Shown: positions 41,260-49,590 of the stretch, piece by piece | Position numbering within the stretch: position 1 is the first letter of the stretch | Layout of the letters: the number at the start of each line of letters is the position of its first letter | Origin: Pseudomonas sp. S37 | GTDB taxonomy: Bacteria; Pseudomonadota; Gammaproteobacteria; Pseudomonadales; Pseudomonadaceae | Direction: 5' to 3' | Assembly (NCBI RefSeq): GCF_016658545.1 | Contig: NZ_JACVZC010000024.1 | Coordinates: forward strand, 1 to 62,867 | DNA: 62,867 nt | Notes under the pieces: generated by a model | Database searches by the model: none | What the model saw: the letters and a program-made list of their open reading frames with translations, nothing else | Told to the model about the DNA's origin: nothing | Made by a program: the position numbers and the translations under genes

Positions 41260-44091
41260 TTAGAAGCGGTAGCCGACTTCCAGCCAGTACTGGCGGCCGA
41301 CTTCGTAGCGTGTCACGGCCTGGCTGCCGGAACTGACGGTGGGGTTGATCTTGTCGGCGACGTTGGTGATGTCGACCGAGGCGAACACCGCCTGGTCCTT
41401 GGCCGTAGGCAGCTCCCAGTACACCTGCATGTCCCAGGTCATGGCGCTGCCAACGGGTGCGGCTTCGAAAACGCTGAGCGTTTCATTCTCAAGGTCAACG
41501 GTCTTGCCGGTGTCGATGATCTGCTTGTACTTGCTACGGAAACGCAGGAAGTTGCTGATGCTCATATGCCAGGCAGGGATCTCGGTGATGGTGGTCAGCC
41601 GGGCGGTCCATGGGCGGTTGAAGTTGTTTGGCGGCAACTCTACAAAGTCCATGCGTTTGCTGTCATACAGCACGGGGCTGCCTTCGTACTCCTCATCGTT
41701 GAGAATCGAGTCATAGTCGGTGTACGAGTCTTCGCTGCGCTGCCAGCCTGCGGCGAACTGTGCGCTGGTACTGGTACCCAGGAACTTGAGCTCTTTCTGC
41801 GGGGTCACCGTCAGTGTCACCGTGTCGCTCTCGCTGCGCCCCTGGTTGGTGTAGATGTAATAGTTGCTGCGGTAGCCGGGCAGTTCTGGCAGGTTTTCAA
41901 CGCTGGAGTAGGAGCGTACGATCTTGTCATGGCCCTTGCGGTTGACGTATTTCAGGTCGAAAACGGTATCGAGCCAAACCTGCTGGAGGCCGAGCGTCAG
42001 TTCATCGTCATAAGGAATGTCCAACGTCGAAAAACGCGTGTCGTTCGCTACCCGGCTGGCTTCGATCCAGGGTGAGGTCTGGTTGGCCCGCAAGTAGCGC
42101 ACGTTGAGTTGGCCACGGCCATCGTTGAGGCGGTTCTTGAACAGGTTTCGGCCGTAATAGCGGTTGGCACCGAAGGTCATTACCGTGGAACGGTCACCAA
42201 AGAAATCGTAGTCGCCGGCAAAGCGTGGGGCGATGGTCTTTTTCTCCATGTAGTCATCGCCTTCCACCCGCACACCTGGGCGCAGGCCCAGTTTGCCTAT
42301 CTGAATGCTGTCCTGCAGGTAGAAGGCGTACTTCTTCTCGTCCACGCTGATCTTGCCCGCTTCGTAGGTCATGCGCGCATTGGCCCACTGCCGGGTCTTG
42401 CCATTCATCAACAGGCCTACCGAGCAGTAAGGGTCAGTACCACAACTGCTACCGTCGTCGCGGATATTCATGGTGACGCTGCTGGCAGCGTTCGATCGCT
42501 CCCAGACGGCGCGCTTGTAGGACAGGTCCATGCCGGTGACAAATGAATGGGACACACCGCCGAACCATACGGGCAACCACTCGGCCTTCACCGAATAGTC
42601 CAGGCCGTCCTGAGTCTGGTCGATGTCACCATAGGCACCTTCAGCGCTGCGCGACGTGTTGGTCAGCGACTTGCCCCAGTTTTTGACGTCGGAGTAGTAC
42701 CAGTTGATGTAGTCGTCCTGCTCGGAGTCGCGCGAGCTGGTCAGGCGGGTCACCGCCAAGGTGTGAGTCCAGGTAGCGTTGTCAGCCAGCCAGGTGGCTT
42801 TTACCGAGCCTTGGTAACCGCCCTCTTGGGTGACGAACTCAGAGTTGCGCTGGTTGGCACGGAAATAGGTGTTTTCGCCGGGGCCATAGATGAACGAGCT
42901 GTCCAGGGTCAGCTGGTCACTCACGCTCCAGTAGGTCTTGAGCATGTAGTTGGTCAGCTCGCGGGTTTGGTCCTTCCGCGAAGGCCCGTTGCCACCTTCG
43001 TAGCCATCGCTATAGGCATTGAGCGGCAGCACCGAGCGTTTTTGCGAGAACGCGAGGATGGCGCCGAAGTCCTCGGTCAGGTGGCCTTCGAGCATCCCAC
43101 GCACTGTGGTTTTTTCGAACTCGGGCTGGTACTGCTCGTCCGAGGCCTGGTCAAAGCGTTCCTGGTCAGCCTCGGTGATGTGGTATTTGGTCCAGGCCGA
43201 GCGGCTCATCGCGTAAGAGAACTTACCGTGAAAGTCCTTGCTCGGGCGGCGAGTGATGGCATCGACCACGCCGCCATTGAAGCCGCCATATTCGGCCGGC
43301 ACGTTGCTGTCGTAGACCTTCACTTCCTGCAACAGGTCGGCGTCCAGGGCAATGCCGTGCGAGCGGCTGGGGGTGGAGTCGAACTGGCGGACATCGCCGT
43401 AGTCATGAGCGCCAGGGTCGAGGTCATTGTTGATCGAGATGCCATCGATCATGAAGTTGTTCTGGTAGTACTTGGCACCGTTGATGCTGATGTCCGCCGG
43501 GGCAATTTCGCCCGGTGTATTGGAACTCTGCTGGCTGGTGCTGAACTGCACGCTGGGGTGCATCTGCAGCAGCGTGGTGATGTCGCCATTGGCGCCCGGG
43601 AAGGCCTTGATCGCCTTGCTGCCGATGACGGTGGCGCCCATGTAGCTGTTCTCTTCGGTCTGCCCCAGCACCACGGTATTGTGCAGTTCCAGCGGGCCTT
43701 CACCGTCACTGTGCAGCAGGCGGAAGATGAACGTGCCTGCCTCGAACTCCCAGGTGATGCCGCTGCTTTGCAACAGCCGTGAGAGTGCCGCTTCGCTGCT
43801 GAGGTTGCCACTGACGGCGGTGGACTCCAGCCCTTCGAGCATGTCGGGGTCGACGCTGACCTGCAGCCCGCTTTGCTGGCCGAACGTGATCAGGGCAATA
43901 GCCAGGCCTTGGCTGGGGATGCTGAACGCATGCACCTGGGTGAGCTCGGCATGTTCTGCGCCAGCCTGGGCATGGGCCGGCAACTGGTTCAGTAGGGCAC
44001 ACAACCCCAGCATGCCCGCACTGCCGGCTTTTTTCAGGCGCAACGACCAACCCCGCGCGCTGCGCGGCTTTCGGCTTGATGTTTCAGTCAT
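41260..44091 (-). CDS. TonB-dependent receptor with STN signalling domain
   Basis: 943-residue outer-membrane receptor from MTETSSRKPRS at 44091. After a long signal peptide (to about ALLNQLPAHAQA) comes a secretin/TonB N-terminal (STN) domain: FSIPSQGLAIALITFGQQSG, VSGNLSSEAALSRLLQSSG and ITWEFEAGTFIF. NTVVLGQ may be the TonB box. Then follow the plug (ATVIGSKAIKAFPGAN, VPAEYGGFNGGVVDAITRR) and a 22-strand barrel ending in VGYRF with terminal Phe. The STN domain is what contacts a FecR-type anti-sigma factor. One extracellular loop holds a Cys pair (SSCGTDPYC). The large barrel and neighbours suggest a protein or peptide ligand rather than a plain siderophore; that is inference. Confidence 0.9.
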   Translation of the reverse strand: MTETSSRKPRSARGWSLRLKKAGSAGMLGLCALLNQLPAHAQAGAEHAELTQVHAFSIPSQGLAIALITFGQQSGLQVSVDPDMLEGLESTAVSGNLSSEAALSRLLQSSGITWEFEAGTFIFRLLHSDGEGPLELHNTVVLGQTEENSYMGATVIGSKAIKAFPGANGDITTLLQMHPSVQFSTSQQSSNTPGEIAPADISINGAKYYQNNFMIDGISINNDLDPGAHDYGDVRQFDSTPSRSHGIALDADLLQEVKVYDSNVPAEYGGFNGGVVDAITRRPSKDFHGKFSYAMSRSAWTKYHITEADQERFDQASDEQYQPEFEKTTVRGMLEGHLTEDFGAILAFSQKRSVLPLNAYSDGYEGGNGPSRKDQTRELTNYMLKTYWSVSDQLTLDSSFIYGPGENTYFRANQRNSEFVTQEGGYQGSVKATWLADNATWTHTLAVTRLTSSRDSEQDDYINWYYSDVKNWGKSLTNTSRSAEGAYGDIDQTQDGLDYSVKAEWLPVWFGGVSHSFVTGMDLSYKRAVWERSNAASSVTMNIRDDGSSCGTDPYCSVGLLMNGKTRQWANARMTYEAGKISVDEKKYAFYLQDSIQIGKLGLRPGVRVEGDDYMEKKTIAPRFAGDYDFFGDRSTVMTFGANRYYGRNLFKNRLNDGRGQLNVRYLRANQTSPWIEASRVANDTRFSTLDIPYDDELTLGLQQVWLDTVFDLKYVNRKGHDKIVRSYSSVENLPELPGYRSNYYIYTNQGRSESDTVTLTVTPQKELKFLGTSTSAQFAAGWQRSEDSYTDYDSILNDEEYEGSPVLYDSKRMDFVELPPNNFNRPWTARLTTITEIPAWHMSISNFLRFRSKYKQIIDTGKTVDLENETLSVFEAAPVGSAMTWDMQVYWELPTAKDQAVFASVDITNVADKINPTVSSGSQAVTRYEVGRQYWLEVGYRF

Positions 44092-44132
44092 CCCACATCC
44101 CCGCCCCCGGCGTTTGCCGGGATGCAAATTTT

Positions 44133-44150
44133 AATAAGAATCGGTATCAG
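44133..44150. promoter_or_regulatory. Weak Fur box upstream of the receptor gene
   Basis: AATAAGAATCGGTATCAG lies about 45 bp before the receptor start and matches the Fur half-site GAGAATCATTATC at 10 of 13 positions. Confidence 0.4.
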
Positions 44151-44170
44151 TTGTTGCGCGCGGGGGAGAA

Positions 44171-44194
44171 GACGGGGCAGTGCGGGGAATTTTC
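44171..44194 (-). promoter_or_regulatory. Possible ECF (FecI-type) promoter for the receptor
   Basis: On the minus strand GAAAAT (44189-44194) and CGTC (44171-44174) are spaced 14 bp, resembling iron-starvation sigma factor promoters (A-rich -35, CGT at -10). Spacing is shorter than usual, so this is tentative. Confidence 0.3.
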
Positions 44195-44228
44195 AGAAGA
44201 TTTTGAAATTATTTTTGCCGGGGGATTT

Positions 44229-44366
44229 TGGGGCTGCTTTGCAGCCCATCCGACCGGTCCGGCGCCCCGGCAAGGCCGCTCCTACAGGGGACCGCGTCAA
44301 TTTCAGGTTATGCGGTCCCTGTAGGAGCGGCCTTGTGTCGCGATAGGGCCGCAAAGCGGCCCCGGC
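44229..44366. repeat. REP pair, class B
   Basis: Inverted pair between fecR and the receptor gene; the left arm has the variant tail GACCGGTCCGGCGCCCCGGC and the spacer holds ACCGCGT...TGCGGT. Confidence 0.88.
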
Positions 44367-44370
44367 AATT

Positions 44371-45333
44371 TCAAGGTTTACTCAATACCAGCAGCCAAGG
44401 ACCGTAACTGCGAATCTCACCACCATGCGGCCGGATCACCGCACGCAAGGCTGCCTCAGGCCGGCGCAGGTCATACACCCCGGTCACCCGCTTGGCCCCC
44501 AGGGCATCGTCCCGCAGCAGCACCTCGCCCGGCATGTAGCGCGCCAGCGCCTGCACCAGCTCAGCCACGGTCTGGTCGTCGGCAATCAACTGCCCTTGGC
44601 GCCAGGCCGCCGCCTGCGATGGCACAAAGGCCCGTAGCTGCACCTGCCCATCGGCATAGCGCAGCCGTTGCCCAGCCGTCAGTGCCTGGGCCAGCACCTG
44701 CGCAGCGGCAGTGTCCTCGACACGCACCGAGCCATGCTGCACATCCACCCCTACCCTGCCCGGCCGCAGCTCGACGTTGAACGCGGTGCCGGTCACCGTC
44801 ACCTGCACGTCATCGGCACGCACATGGAAGGGCTTGGCCTTATCGGGCCTTACCTCGAAGAACGCCTGGCCAGCCAGCAGCTTCACGTCCCGGTGATCGC
44901 CGCTGTAATCCACGGCAATGGCCGTGCCGCTGTCCAGCTGTACCACGCTGCCGTCGGCCAGGGTGATGTCGCGGGTTTCGCCCTGGGCGGTGCGGTAGTC
45001 GGCCTGCAGGCGCAGGCTCAGGGATGGCGCGACGGCGACCAGCAGACAGGCGGCCACTGCAGCACCCAGCCACCAGCGACGGCGGCGCATAGGCAGCTGT
45101 ACGACAGGCGCCTTGGGCCAATGCTCGGTGGTGGTCGGTGCCAGCTGCCCGGTGAGCTGCCACACCCGCTCGGCCTTGCGATAGGCCTCGGCATTGGCCG
45201 CATCGCCCGCGCACCATTGCTCGAACGCCTCGCGCAACTGCGGGTCGTGCGGGGCCTGCTGCAGGCGCAGGAGCCAGTCCATGGCATGCTCGCGGCGGCT
45301 GGCTGTGAGGTCTGCTGACGTCATGTCGGGCAT
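44371..45333 (-). CDS. FecR-type anti-sigma factor
   Basis: Inner-membrane sigma regulator of about 320 residues. The cytosolic N-terminus REHAMDWLLRLQQAPHDPQ is the DUF4880 sigma-binding domain, a single transmembrane helix follows (WWLGAAVAACLLVAVAPSL), and the periplasmic part carries the FecR domain (YRTAQGETRDITLADGSVVQLDSGT) and a C-terminal STN-interacting region. It holds the sigma factor until the receptor signals ligand binding. Start is uncertain: ATG at 45333 or 45324 gives a family-typical length, while a GTG at 45426 overlapping the sigma gene stop would add 31 residues. Confidence 0.88.
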   Translation of the reverse strand: MPDMTSADLTASRREHAMDWLLRLQQAPHDPQLREAFEQWCAGDAANAEAYRKAERVWQLTGQLAPTTTEHWPKAPVVQLPMRRRRWWLGAAVAACLLVAVAPSLSLRLQADYRTAQGETRDITLADGSVVQLDSGTAIAVDYSGDHRDVKLLAGQAFFEVRPDKAKPFHVRADDVQVTVTGTAFNVELRPGRVGVDVQHGSVRVEDTAAAQVLAQALTAGQRLRYADGQVQLRAFVPSQAAAWRQGQLIADDQTVAELVQALARYMPGEVLLRDDALGAKRVTGVYDLRRPEAALRAVIRPHGGEIRSYGPWLLVLSKP

Positions 45334-45422
45334 GGCTCCTGGTGGCTGGAAGGCGCGAATGGCCGCGAAGGGTCGCACAGAGTCGCCCGGTTCGGCAAAA
45401 GACGCGGCAGCCTGGCGTTTTT

Positions 45423-45923
45423 TCACAGGTCGTCCTCCAGGCGTGCCATGCAATGGCTGAGGGCGTCGCGCACCAACTGGTGCACCAGGCTTACCGAGAC
45501 ATTCAGGTGGTTGGCCACTTCTTGCAGGGTATGGCCGCCCAGGCGGTGCATCTCGAAGGCGATGCGAGTGCGTAGCGGCAGTTCTTCAAGGGCGCGGCTG
45601 ATGGCGCTGAGTTCGTTCTGCTGGGTGACGGCCTGTTCAGGCGAAGCGCTGCTGGAGGGTAACTCGGCGAGAATCTCGTCACCGCCCGGCTGGGCTTTTT
45701 CGGTGGCGCTGCGGCGGGTCTGGTCGAGCGCCAGGTTGCGCACGATGCGGTACAGGTAGCTGGCCGGGTGGCGGATGTCGGCATCGTCCTGCTGGCGGCT
45801 GAAGCGCAGCCAGGCTTCCTGCACCACGTCTTCGGCGCGGGCACGGCAGCCGACGATCGGTGCGGCATAGTCGAGCAATGCCGCCCGGTGGGCCAGGTAG
45901 AGCTGGAGTTTTTCGTCCGCCAC
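45423..45923 (-). CDS. FecI-type ECF sigma factor
   Basis: 166-residue extracytoplasmic-function sigma factor. Region 2 covers AEDVVQEAWLRFSRQQ and HPASYLYRIVRNLALDQTRR; region 4 covers LPLRTRIAFEMHRLGGHTLQEVANHLNVSVSLVHQLV. The start is GTG at 45923 with no strong ribosome site. Together with FecR and the STN receptor it forms a cell-surface signalling cascade that would transcribe the receptor, protease and ABC genes. A Fur box 49 bp upstream indicates that the sigma gene itself is expressed only in iron limitation. Confidence 0.9.
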   Translation of the reverse strand: MADEKLQLYLAHRAALLDYAAPIVGCRARAEDVVQEAWLRFSRQQDDADIRHPASYLYRIVRNLALDQTRRSATEKAQPGGDEILAELPSSSASPEQAVTQQNELSAISRALEELPLRTRIAFEMHRLGGHTLQEVANHLNVSVSLVHQLVRDALSHCMARLEDDL

Positions 45924-45971
45924 GGGGTGGTATGCCAGTGTGTTTCGGGGGCGGCGATGTTACCCGTAGTC

Positions 45972-45984
45972 GAGAATCATTATC
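45972..45984. promoter_or_regulatory. Fur box upstream of the sigma factor gene
   Basis: GAGAATCATTATC is an exact match to the core of the classic Fur operator (GATAATGAGAATCATTATC). It lies 49 bp before the GTG of the fecI-type gene, where iron-loaded Fur would block its promoter. Confidence 0.75.
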
Positions 45985-46008
45985 AACAGGTAGAGGTGTG
46001 TTGCCTGT

Positions 46009-46102
46009 GCTGGCCTCTTCGCGGGTAAATCCGCTCCCACAGGGATTGCACAAGTTTCGGAGGCTGTGCAATCCCTGTGGGAGCGGCTTTAGCCGCGAAG
46101 CA
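46009..46102. repeat. REP pair, class A, at the edge of the import locus
   Basis: Inverted pair between the Fur-controlled promoter and the end of gbdR; one arm is TTCGCGGGTAAATCCGCTCC and the other GAGCGGCTTTAGCCGCGAAG. Confidence 0.9.
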
Positions 46103-46114
46103 GGCGACGCGGTA

Positions 46115-47221
46115 TCAGAGCCTTACACTGGCAAACGTCGATTCATTACGCGCCTGGCTCAAGGCCGCCATCGGCCCGCTGTGCGGCGACAGGGTCATGG
46201 CCTGCGGAATAGGCATCATCGCCACCTGCTGCGCGGTGTTGGAGCCTACGCGCTCGTCACGCGGCGGAATGCCGAAGTACTCGCGGTAGCACTTGGAGAA
46301 GTGCGGGGTCGACACAAAGCCGCACACCGAGGCCACTTCGATGATCGACATCGGCGTCTGCTTCAGCAGCTGCCGCGCACGGATCAGGCGCAGTTTCAGG
46401 TAGTAGCGCGACGGCGAGCAATGCAGGTACTTCTGGAACAGGCGCTCGAGCTGGCGTCGCGACACCGACACGTACACCGCCAGTTCGTCGAGGTCGATCG
46501 GCTCTTCAAGGTTGGCTTCCATCAGCGCGACGATTTCCTGCAGCTTCGGCTGGTTGGTGCCGAGCATGTGCTTGAGCGGCACGCGCTGGTGGTCCTGTTC
46601 GTTGCGGATACGTTCGTAGACGAACATTTCGGAAATCGCCGCCGACAGTTCGCGGCCATGGTCGCGGCTGATCAGGTGCAGCATCATGTCCAGCGGCGCG
46701 GTGCCACCGGAGCTGGTGAAGCGGTTACGGTCGAGGGTGAACAGGCGGGTGCTCATGTTCACCCGCGGGTAGGCCTCCTGCATGGCCGCCAGGCATTCCC
46801 AGTGCACGCTGCAATCAAAACCATCGAGCAGGCCGGCACAAGCCAGCGCCCAGCTGCCGGTGCACACTGCACCCAGGCGACGCGACTGACGGGCCTGGGC
46901 CTGCAGCCAGGTGACATGTTCACGGGTAACGGTGCGCTGGATGCCGACGCCACCACACACGATCACGGTGTCGATCGGTGGCGCGCTGTGCATCGCCGCG
47001 TCGGGGGTAATCTGCAAGCCATCGCTGGCCCACACCTGGCCGCCATCGACGGTGAGCGTGTGCCAGCGGTACAGCTCACGGCCGGACAGCTGGTTGGCCA
47101 TGCGCAGCGGCTCGACAGCGGATGCCAGGGAAATAAGGGTGAAGTTGTCCAAAAGAAGAAACCCGATGGACTGGGGTGCTGTGCGGTTCTGGGTTGGGGT
47201 CCCGGAGGTGTACGACGTCAT
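46115..47221 (-). CDS. gbdR: Glycine betaine-responsive regulator GbdR
   Basis: 368-residue activator with the GlxA layout: DJ-1/PfpI-like domain (IGFLLLDNFTLISLASAVEPL; LGAVCTGSWALACAGLLDGF) and a C-terminal AraC DNA-binding domain (VSRRQLERLFQKYLHCSPSRYY; VCGFVSTPHFSKCYREYFG). In P. aeruginosa GbdR senses glycine betaine and dimethylglycine and activates gbcAB, dgcAB, cbcXWV and others, the very genes present here. It is transcribed toward the protein-import locus. A 530-bp upstream gap has several repeats. Confidence 0.93.
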   Translation of the reverse strand: MTSYTSGTPTQNRTAPQSIGFLLLDNFTLISLASAVEPLRMANQLSGRELYRWHTLTVDGGQVWASDGLQITPDAAMHSAPPIDTVIVCGGVGIQRTVTREHVTWLQAQARQSRRLGAVCTGSWALACAGLLDGFDCSVHWECLAAMQEAYPRVNMSTRLFTLDRNRFTSSGGTAPLDMMLHLISRDHGRELSAAISEMFVYERIRNEQDHQRVPLKHMLGTNQPKLQEIVALMEANLEEPIDLDELAVYVSVSRRQLERLFQKYLHCSPSRYYLKLRLIRARQLLKQTPMSIIEVASVCGFVSTPHFSKCYREYFGIPPRDERVGSNTAQQVAMMPIPQAMTLSPHSGPMAALSQARNESTFASVRL

Positions 47222-47283
47222 CGCGATTTCTCCTCACACAAATGCAGGGTGTGCCTCAGGCGGGCACTGATTTCTTGTTATTA

Positions 47284-47303
47284 CCCCGGTTCATGTGCCG
47301 GGG
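47284..47303. repeat. Inverted repeat in the gbdR leader
   Basis: CCCCGG (47284-47289) and CCGGGG (47298-47303) around TTCATGTG, about 65 bp upstream of the gbdR start codon; possible leader hairpin. Confidence 0.5.
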
Positions 47304-47308
47304 CTTGG

Positions 47309-47429
47309 TGGCCAATCTCTACGCAAACGCCGTGCCTGAAGTTGAACGGCTATCCAAAAAAACCTGAAAACGACGCCTTTGTTCGGCAAATCAGGTGCTT
47401 TGGGTGAGTTGGCCAATGTATCGCAAACG
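47309..47429. repeat. Imperfect direct repeats upstream of gbdR
   Basis: TGGCCAATCTCTACGCAAAC at 47309-47328 recurs as TGGCCAATGTATCGCAAACG at 47410-47429, about 101 bp apart. They could be autoregulatory sites. The perfect palindrome GACACTCTTGAGTGTC follows at 47501-47516. No gene is seen in 47222-47606. Confidence 0.5.
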
Positions 47430-47606
47430 GGCGTGCTAGGCGCCGTGCGTGTAACGGCTGAGCAATTTGGTGACAGGTGCAGTGTAGGTTGCCCAGAAAC
47501 GACACTCTTGAGTGTCACCGACAACGCTAACACTGATAACGACACCCGACGATCGGTATGCGTCGCCGTGCACCATATGGGGGCATGGCAGGTTGCAATG
47601 CACCCA

Positions 47607-47726
47607 ATGTAGGAGCGGCCTTGTGTCGCGATCGGGCCGCGAAGCGGCCCCAGGATTTCTGCTGTGATGCAAAAAATGCTGGGGCCGCTTCGCGGCCCGA
47701 TCGCGACACAAGGCCGCTCCTACAAA
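47607..47726. repeat. REP pair, class B
   Basis: Almost symmetrical inverted pair between gbdR and sdaA, each arm with GATCGGGCCGCGAAGCGGCC and a short ATGCAAAAAATG spacer. Confidence 0.92.
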
Positions 47727-47751
47727 TCCGCGCTGGGCTTACTCAGGTCTA

Positions 47752-49128
47752 TCAACACTCGATAGCGCTGACCGCCAGGCCACCGCGCGAGGTCTCTTTG
47801 TACTTGTCGTGCATGTCGGCCCCGGTATCACGCATGGTGCGGATCACCTGGTCGAGGGAGATGAAGTGCTCGCCATCGCCACGCAATGCCATCTGCACCG
47901 CGTTGATGGCCTTGACCGCAGCAATCGCGTTGCGCTCGATGCATGGCACCTGCACCAACCCGCCAACCGGGTCGCAGGTCAGGCCAAGGTTGTGCTCCAG
48001 GGCAATTTCTGCCGCGTTTTCCAGCTGCGGCGGCGTTGCCCCCAGCACTTGCGCAAGGCCGGCAGCGGCCATGGCACAGGCCGAACCGACCTCACCCTGG
48101 CAACCCACTTCAGCGCCGGAAATGGACGCGTTCTTCTTGCACAGAATGCCAACCGCCGCGGCACCGAGGAAGAAGTCGGTCACGCTCGACTCGTCCACCG
48201 CATCGCTGAAGCGCATGTAGTAGTGCAGCACCGCCGGGATGATGCCCGCCGCGCCGTTGGTGGGCGCGGTGACCATGCGCCCGCCGGCGGCGTTTTCTTC
48301 GTTGACCGCCAGGGCGAACAGGTTGACCCACTCCATGGCGCTCATGGTCGAGCCGATCACGTTGGGCTTGCCGATTTCCTGCAGGCTGCGGTGCAGCTTG
48401 GCGGCACGGCGGCGCACGTTCAGCCCACCGGGCAACGTGCCCTCGTATTTCAGGCCGTTGTTCACGCAGTCCTGCATGGCTTCCCACAACTTGCGCAGGC
48501 CGGCGTGAATCTCTGCCTCGCTGCGCCAGACCTTTTCGTTGGCCATCATCAATTGCGACACGCTGAGGTCGTTTTGCTTGCACAGCTGCAGCAGTTCGGC
48601 GGCGCTGTTGAAGTCGTACGGCAACACCGTCTGGTCGGCGTCCAGCACACCACTGGCGGCCTGCGCGGCATCGACCACAAAGCCGCCACCCACCGAGTAA
48701 TAGGTGTCGCGGTGCAACTCACCCTGCTCGCCTTCGGCAATCAGGGTCATGGCGTTGGGGTGGTAGGGCAGGTTCTCGTCCAGCAACAGCATGTCGCGGG
48801 CCCAGACGAACTCAATGGGCAGACGCCCATCCAGCTTCAGGGTATCGGTTTCGCGCAGGTCGGCGATGCGCGGCACGATCTGGGTCGGGTCGATGGCGTC
48901 CGGCCAGTCGCCCATCAGGCCCATGATGGTGGCGTTGTCGGTGCCGTGACCGACACCGGTTGCCGACAGCGAGCCATACAGGCGCACCTCGATCCGCCTT
49001 ACCTGCTCCAGCTCGCCGCGCTCACGCAGCCCCTGGACGAACAGGGCGCCAGCCCGCATGGGGCCGACGGTGTGGGAGCTGGAAGGCCCGACACCGATCT
49101 TGAACAGGTCGAACACGCTGATGGCCAT
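47752..49128 (-). CDS. L-serine dehydratase
   Basis: Iron-sulfur L-serine ammonia-lyase of 458 residues converting serine to pyruvate and ammonia (SdaA/SdaB type). The beta part starts [19 protein letters not shown]; the alpha part has cluster cysteines in [23 protein letters not shown] and VPCIERNA. In the betaine pathway, sarcosine yields glycine and then serine, which this enzyme drains into pyruvate. It is divergent from cbcX across a 462-bp control region, as in P. aeruginosa. Confidence 0.94.
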   Translation of the reverse strand: MAISVFDLFKIGVGPSSSHTVGPMRAGALFVQGLRERGELEQVRRIEVRLYGSLSATGVGHGTDNATIMGLMGDWPDAIDPTQIVPRIADLRETDTLKLDGRLPIEFVWARDMLLLDENLPYHPNAMTLIAEGEQGELHRDTYYSVGGGFVVDAAQAASGVLDADQTVLPYDFNSAAELLQLCKQNDLSVSQLMMANEKVWRSEAEIHAGLRKLWEAMQDCVNNGLKYEGTLPGGLNVRRRAAKLHRSLQEIGKPNVIGSTMSAMEWVNLFALAVNEENAAGGRMVTAPTNGAAGIIPAVLHYYMRFSDAVDESSVTDFFLGAAAVGILCKKNASISGAEVGCQGEVGSACAMAAAGLAQVLGATPPQLENAAEIALEHNLGLTCDPVGGLVQVPCIERNAIAAVKAINAVQMALRGDGEHFISLDQVIRTMRDTGADMHDKYKETSRGGLAVSAIEC

Positions 49129-49590
49129 TGTCGATTCACCTCTTGCTGGGCTTGTCTGTGCGCGTCATGCGCACGGCGGGGTAACTGCTAGGCTCAAGCA
49201 GGGCCGCCTTGAATTGCCTGCATCATCGGGCTTTTACCGGCCCCCTCGCCGTCTGCAACCGACGCCATTTTGTCCAGCAGCGCCGCACTATTTTGCTTGG
49301 GGCGTTACCCAGGGAGTGGGCCCACCACGCCGTTTTACAGCGGCCTGGTGACGCAAAAATGCGGCCGAGGGGGTGGAAAAATCCATAAACGACATCGCCC
49401 GTGCTGGATACGACCCGTTCCGTACTGGATACGACCCCACCAGTAGGCGATTGCCCGGCGCTGGAGGATTATCGAAAGCGACTCGTAAAGCACGGCCACG
49501 CAACCTGCCCTCTGCAGGCCTGGTCGACCGGACCCTCAGAAAGCCCGGCGACCCACGCGAACCCGAAGACAAAATCACAGGAGTCCATCC
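49129..49590. other. Divergent control region of serine dehydratase and cbcXWV
   Basis: 462 bp with no supported gene. It holds a pair of 13-bp direct repeats (49404-49437) that are likely GbdR or related binding sites, and GGAG just before cbcX. Elsewhere I see no clear hairpin or repeat. Confidence 0.6.
49404..49437. promoter_or_regulatory. 13-bp direct repeats spaced 21 bp, candidate GbdR operator
   Basis: CTGGATACGACCC at 49404-49416 is repeated exactly at 49425-49437, starts 21 bp apart. Two-turn spacing on one face of the helix is typical of AraC-family activators. Confidence 0.6.

Noticed and set aside
40609..43782. Long plus-strand frames opposite the protease and receptor genes
   Set aside because: Shadows; no protein-like motifs, and the minus-strand genes have zinc, STN and barrel signatures.
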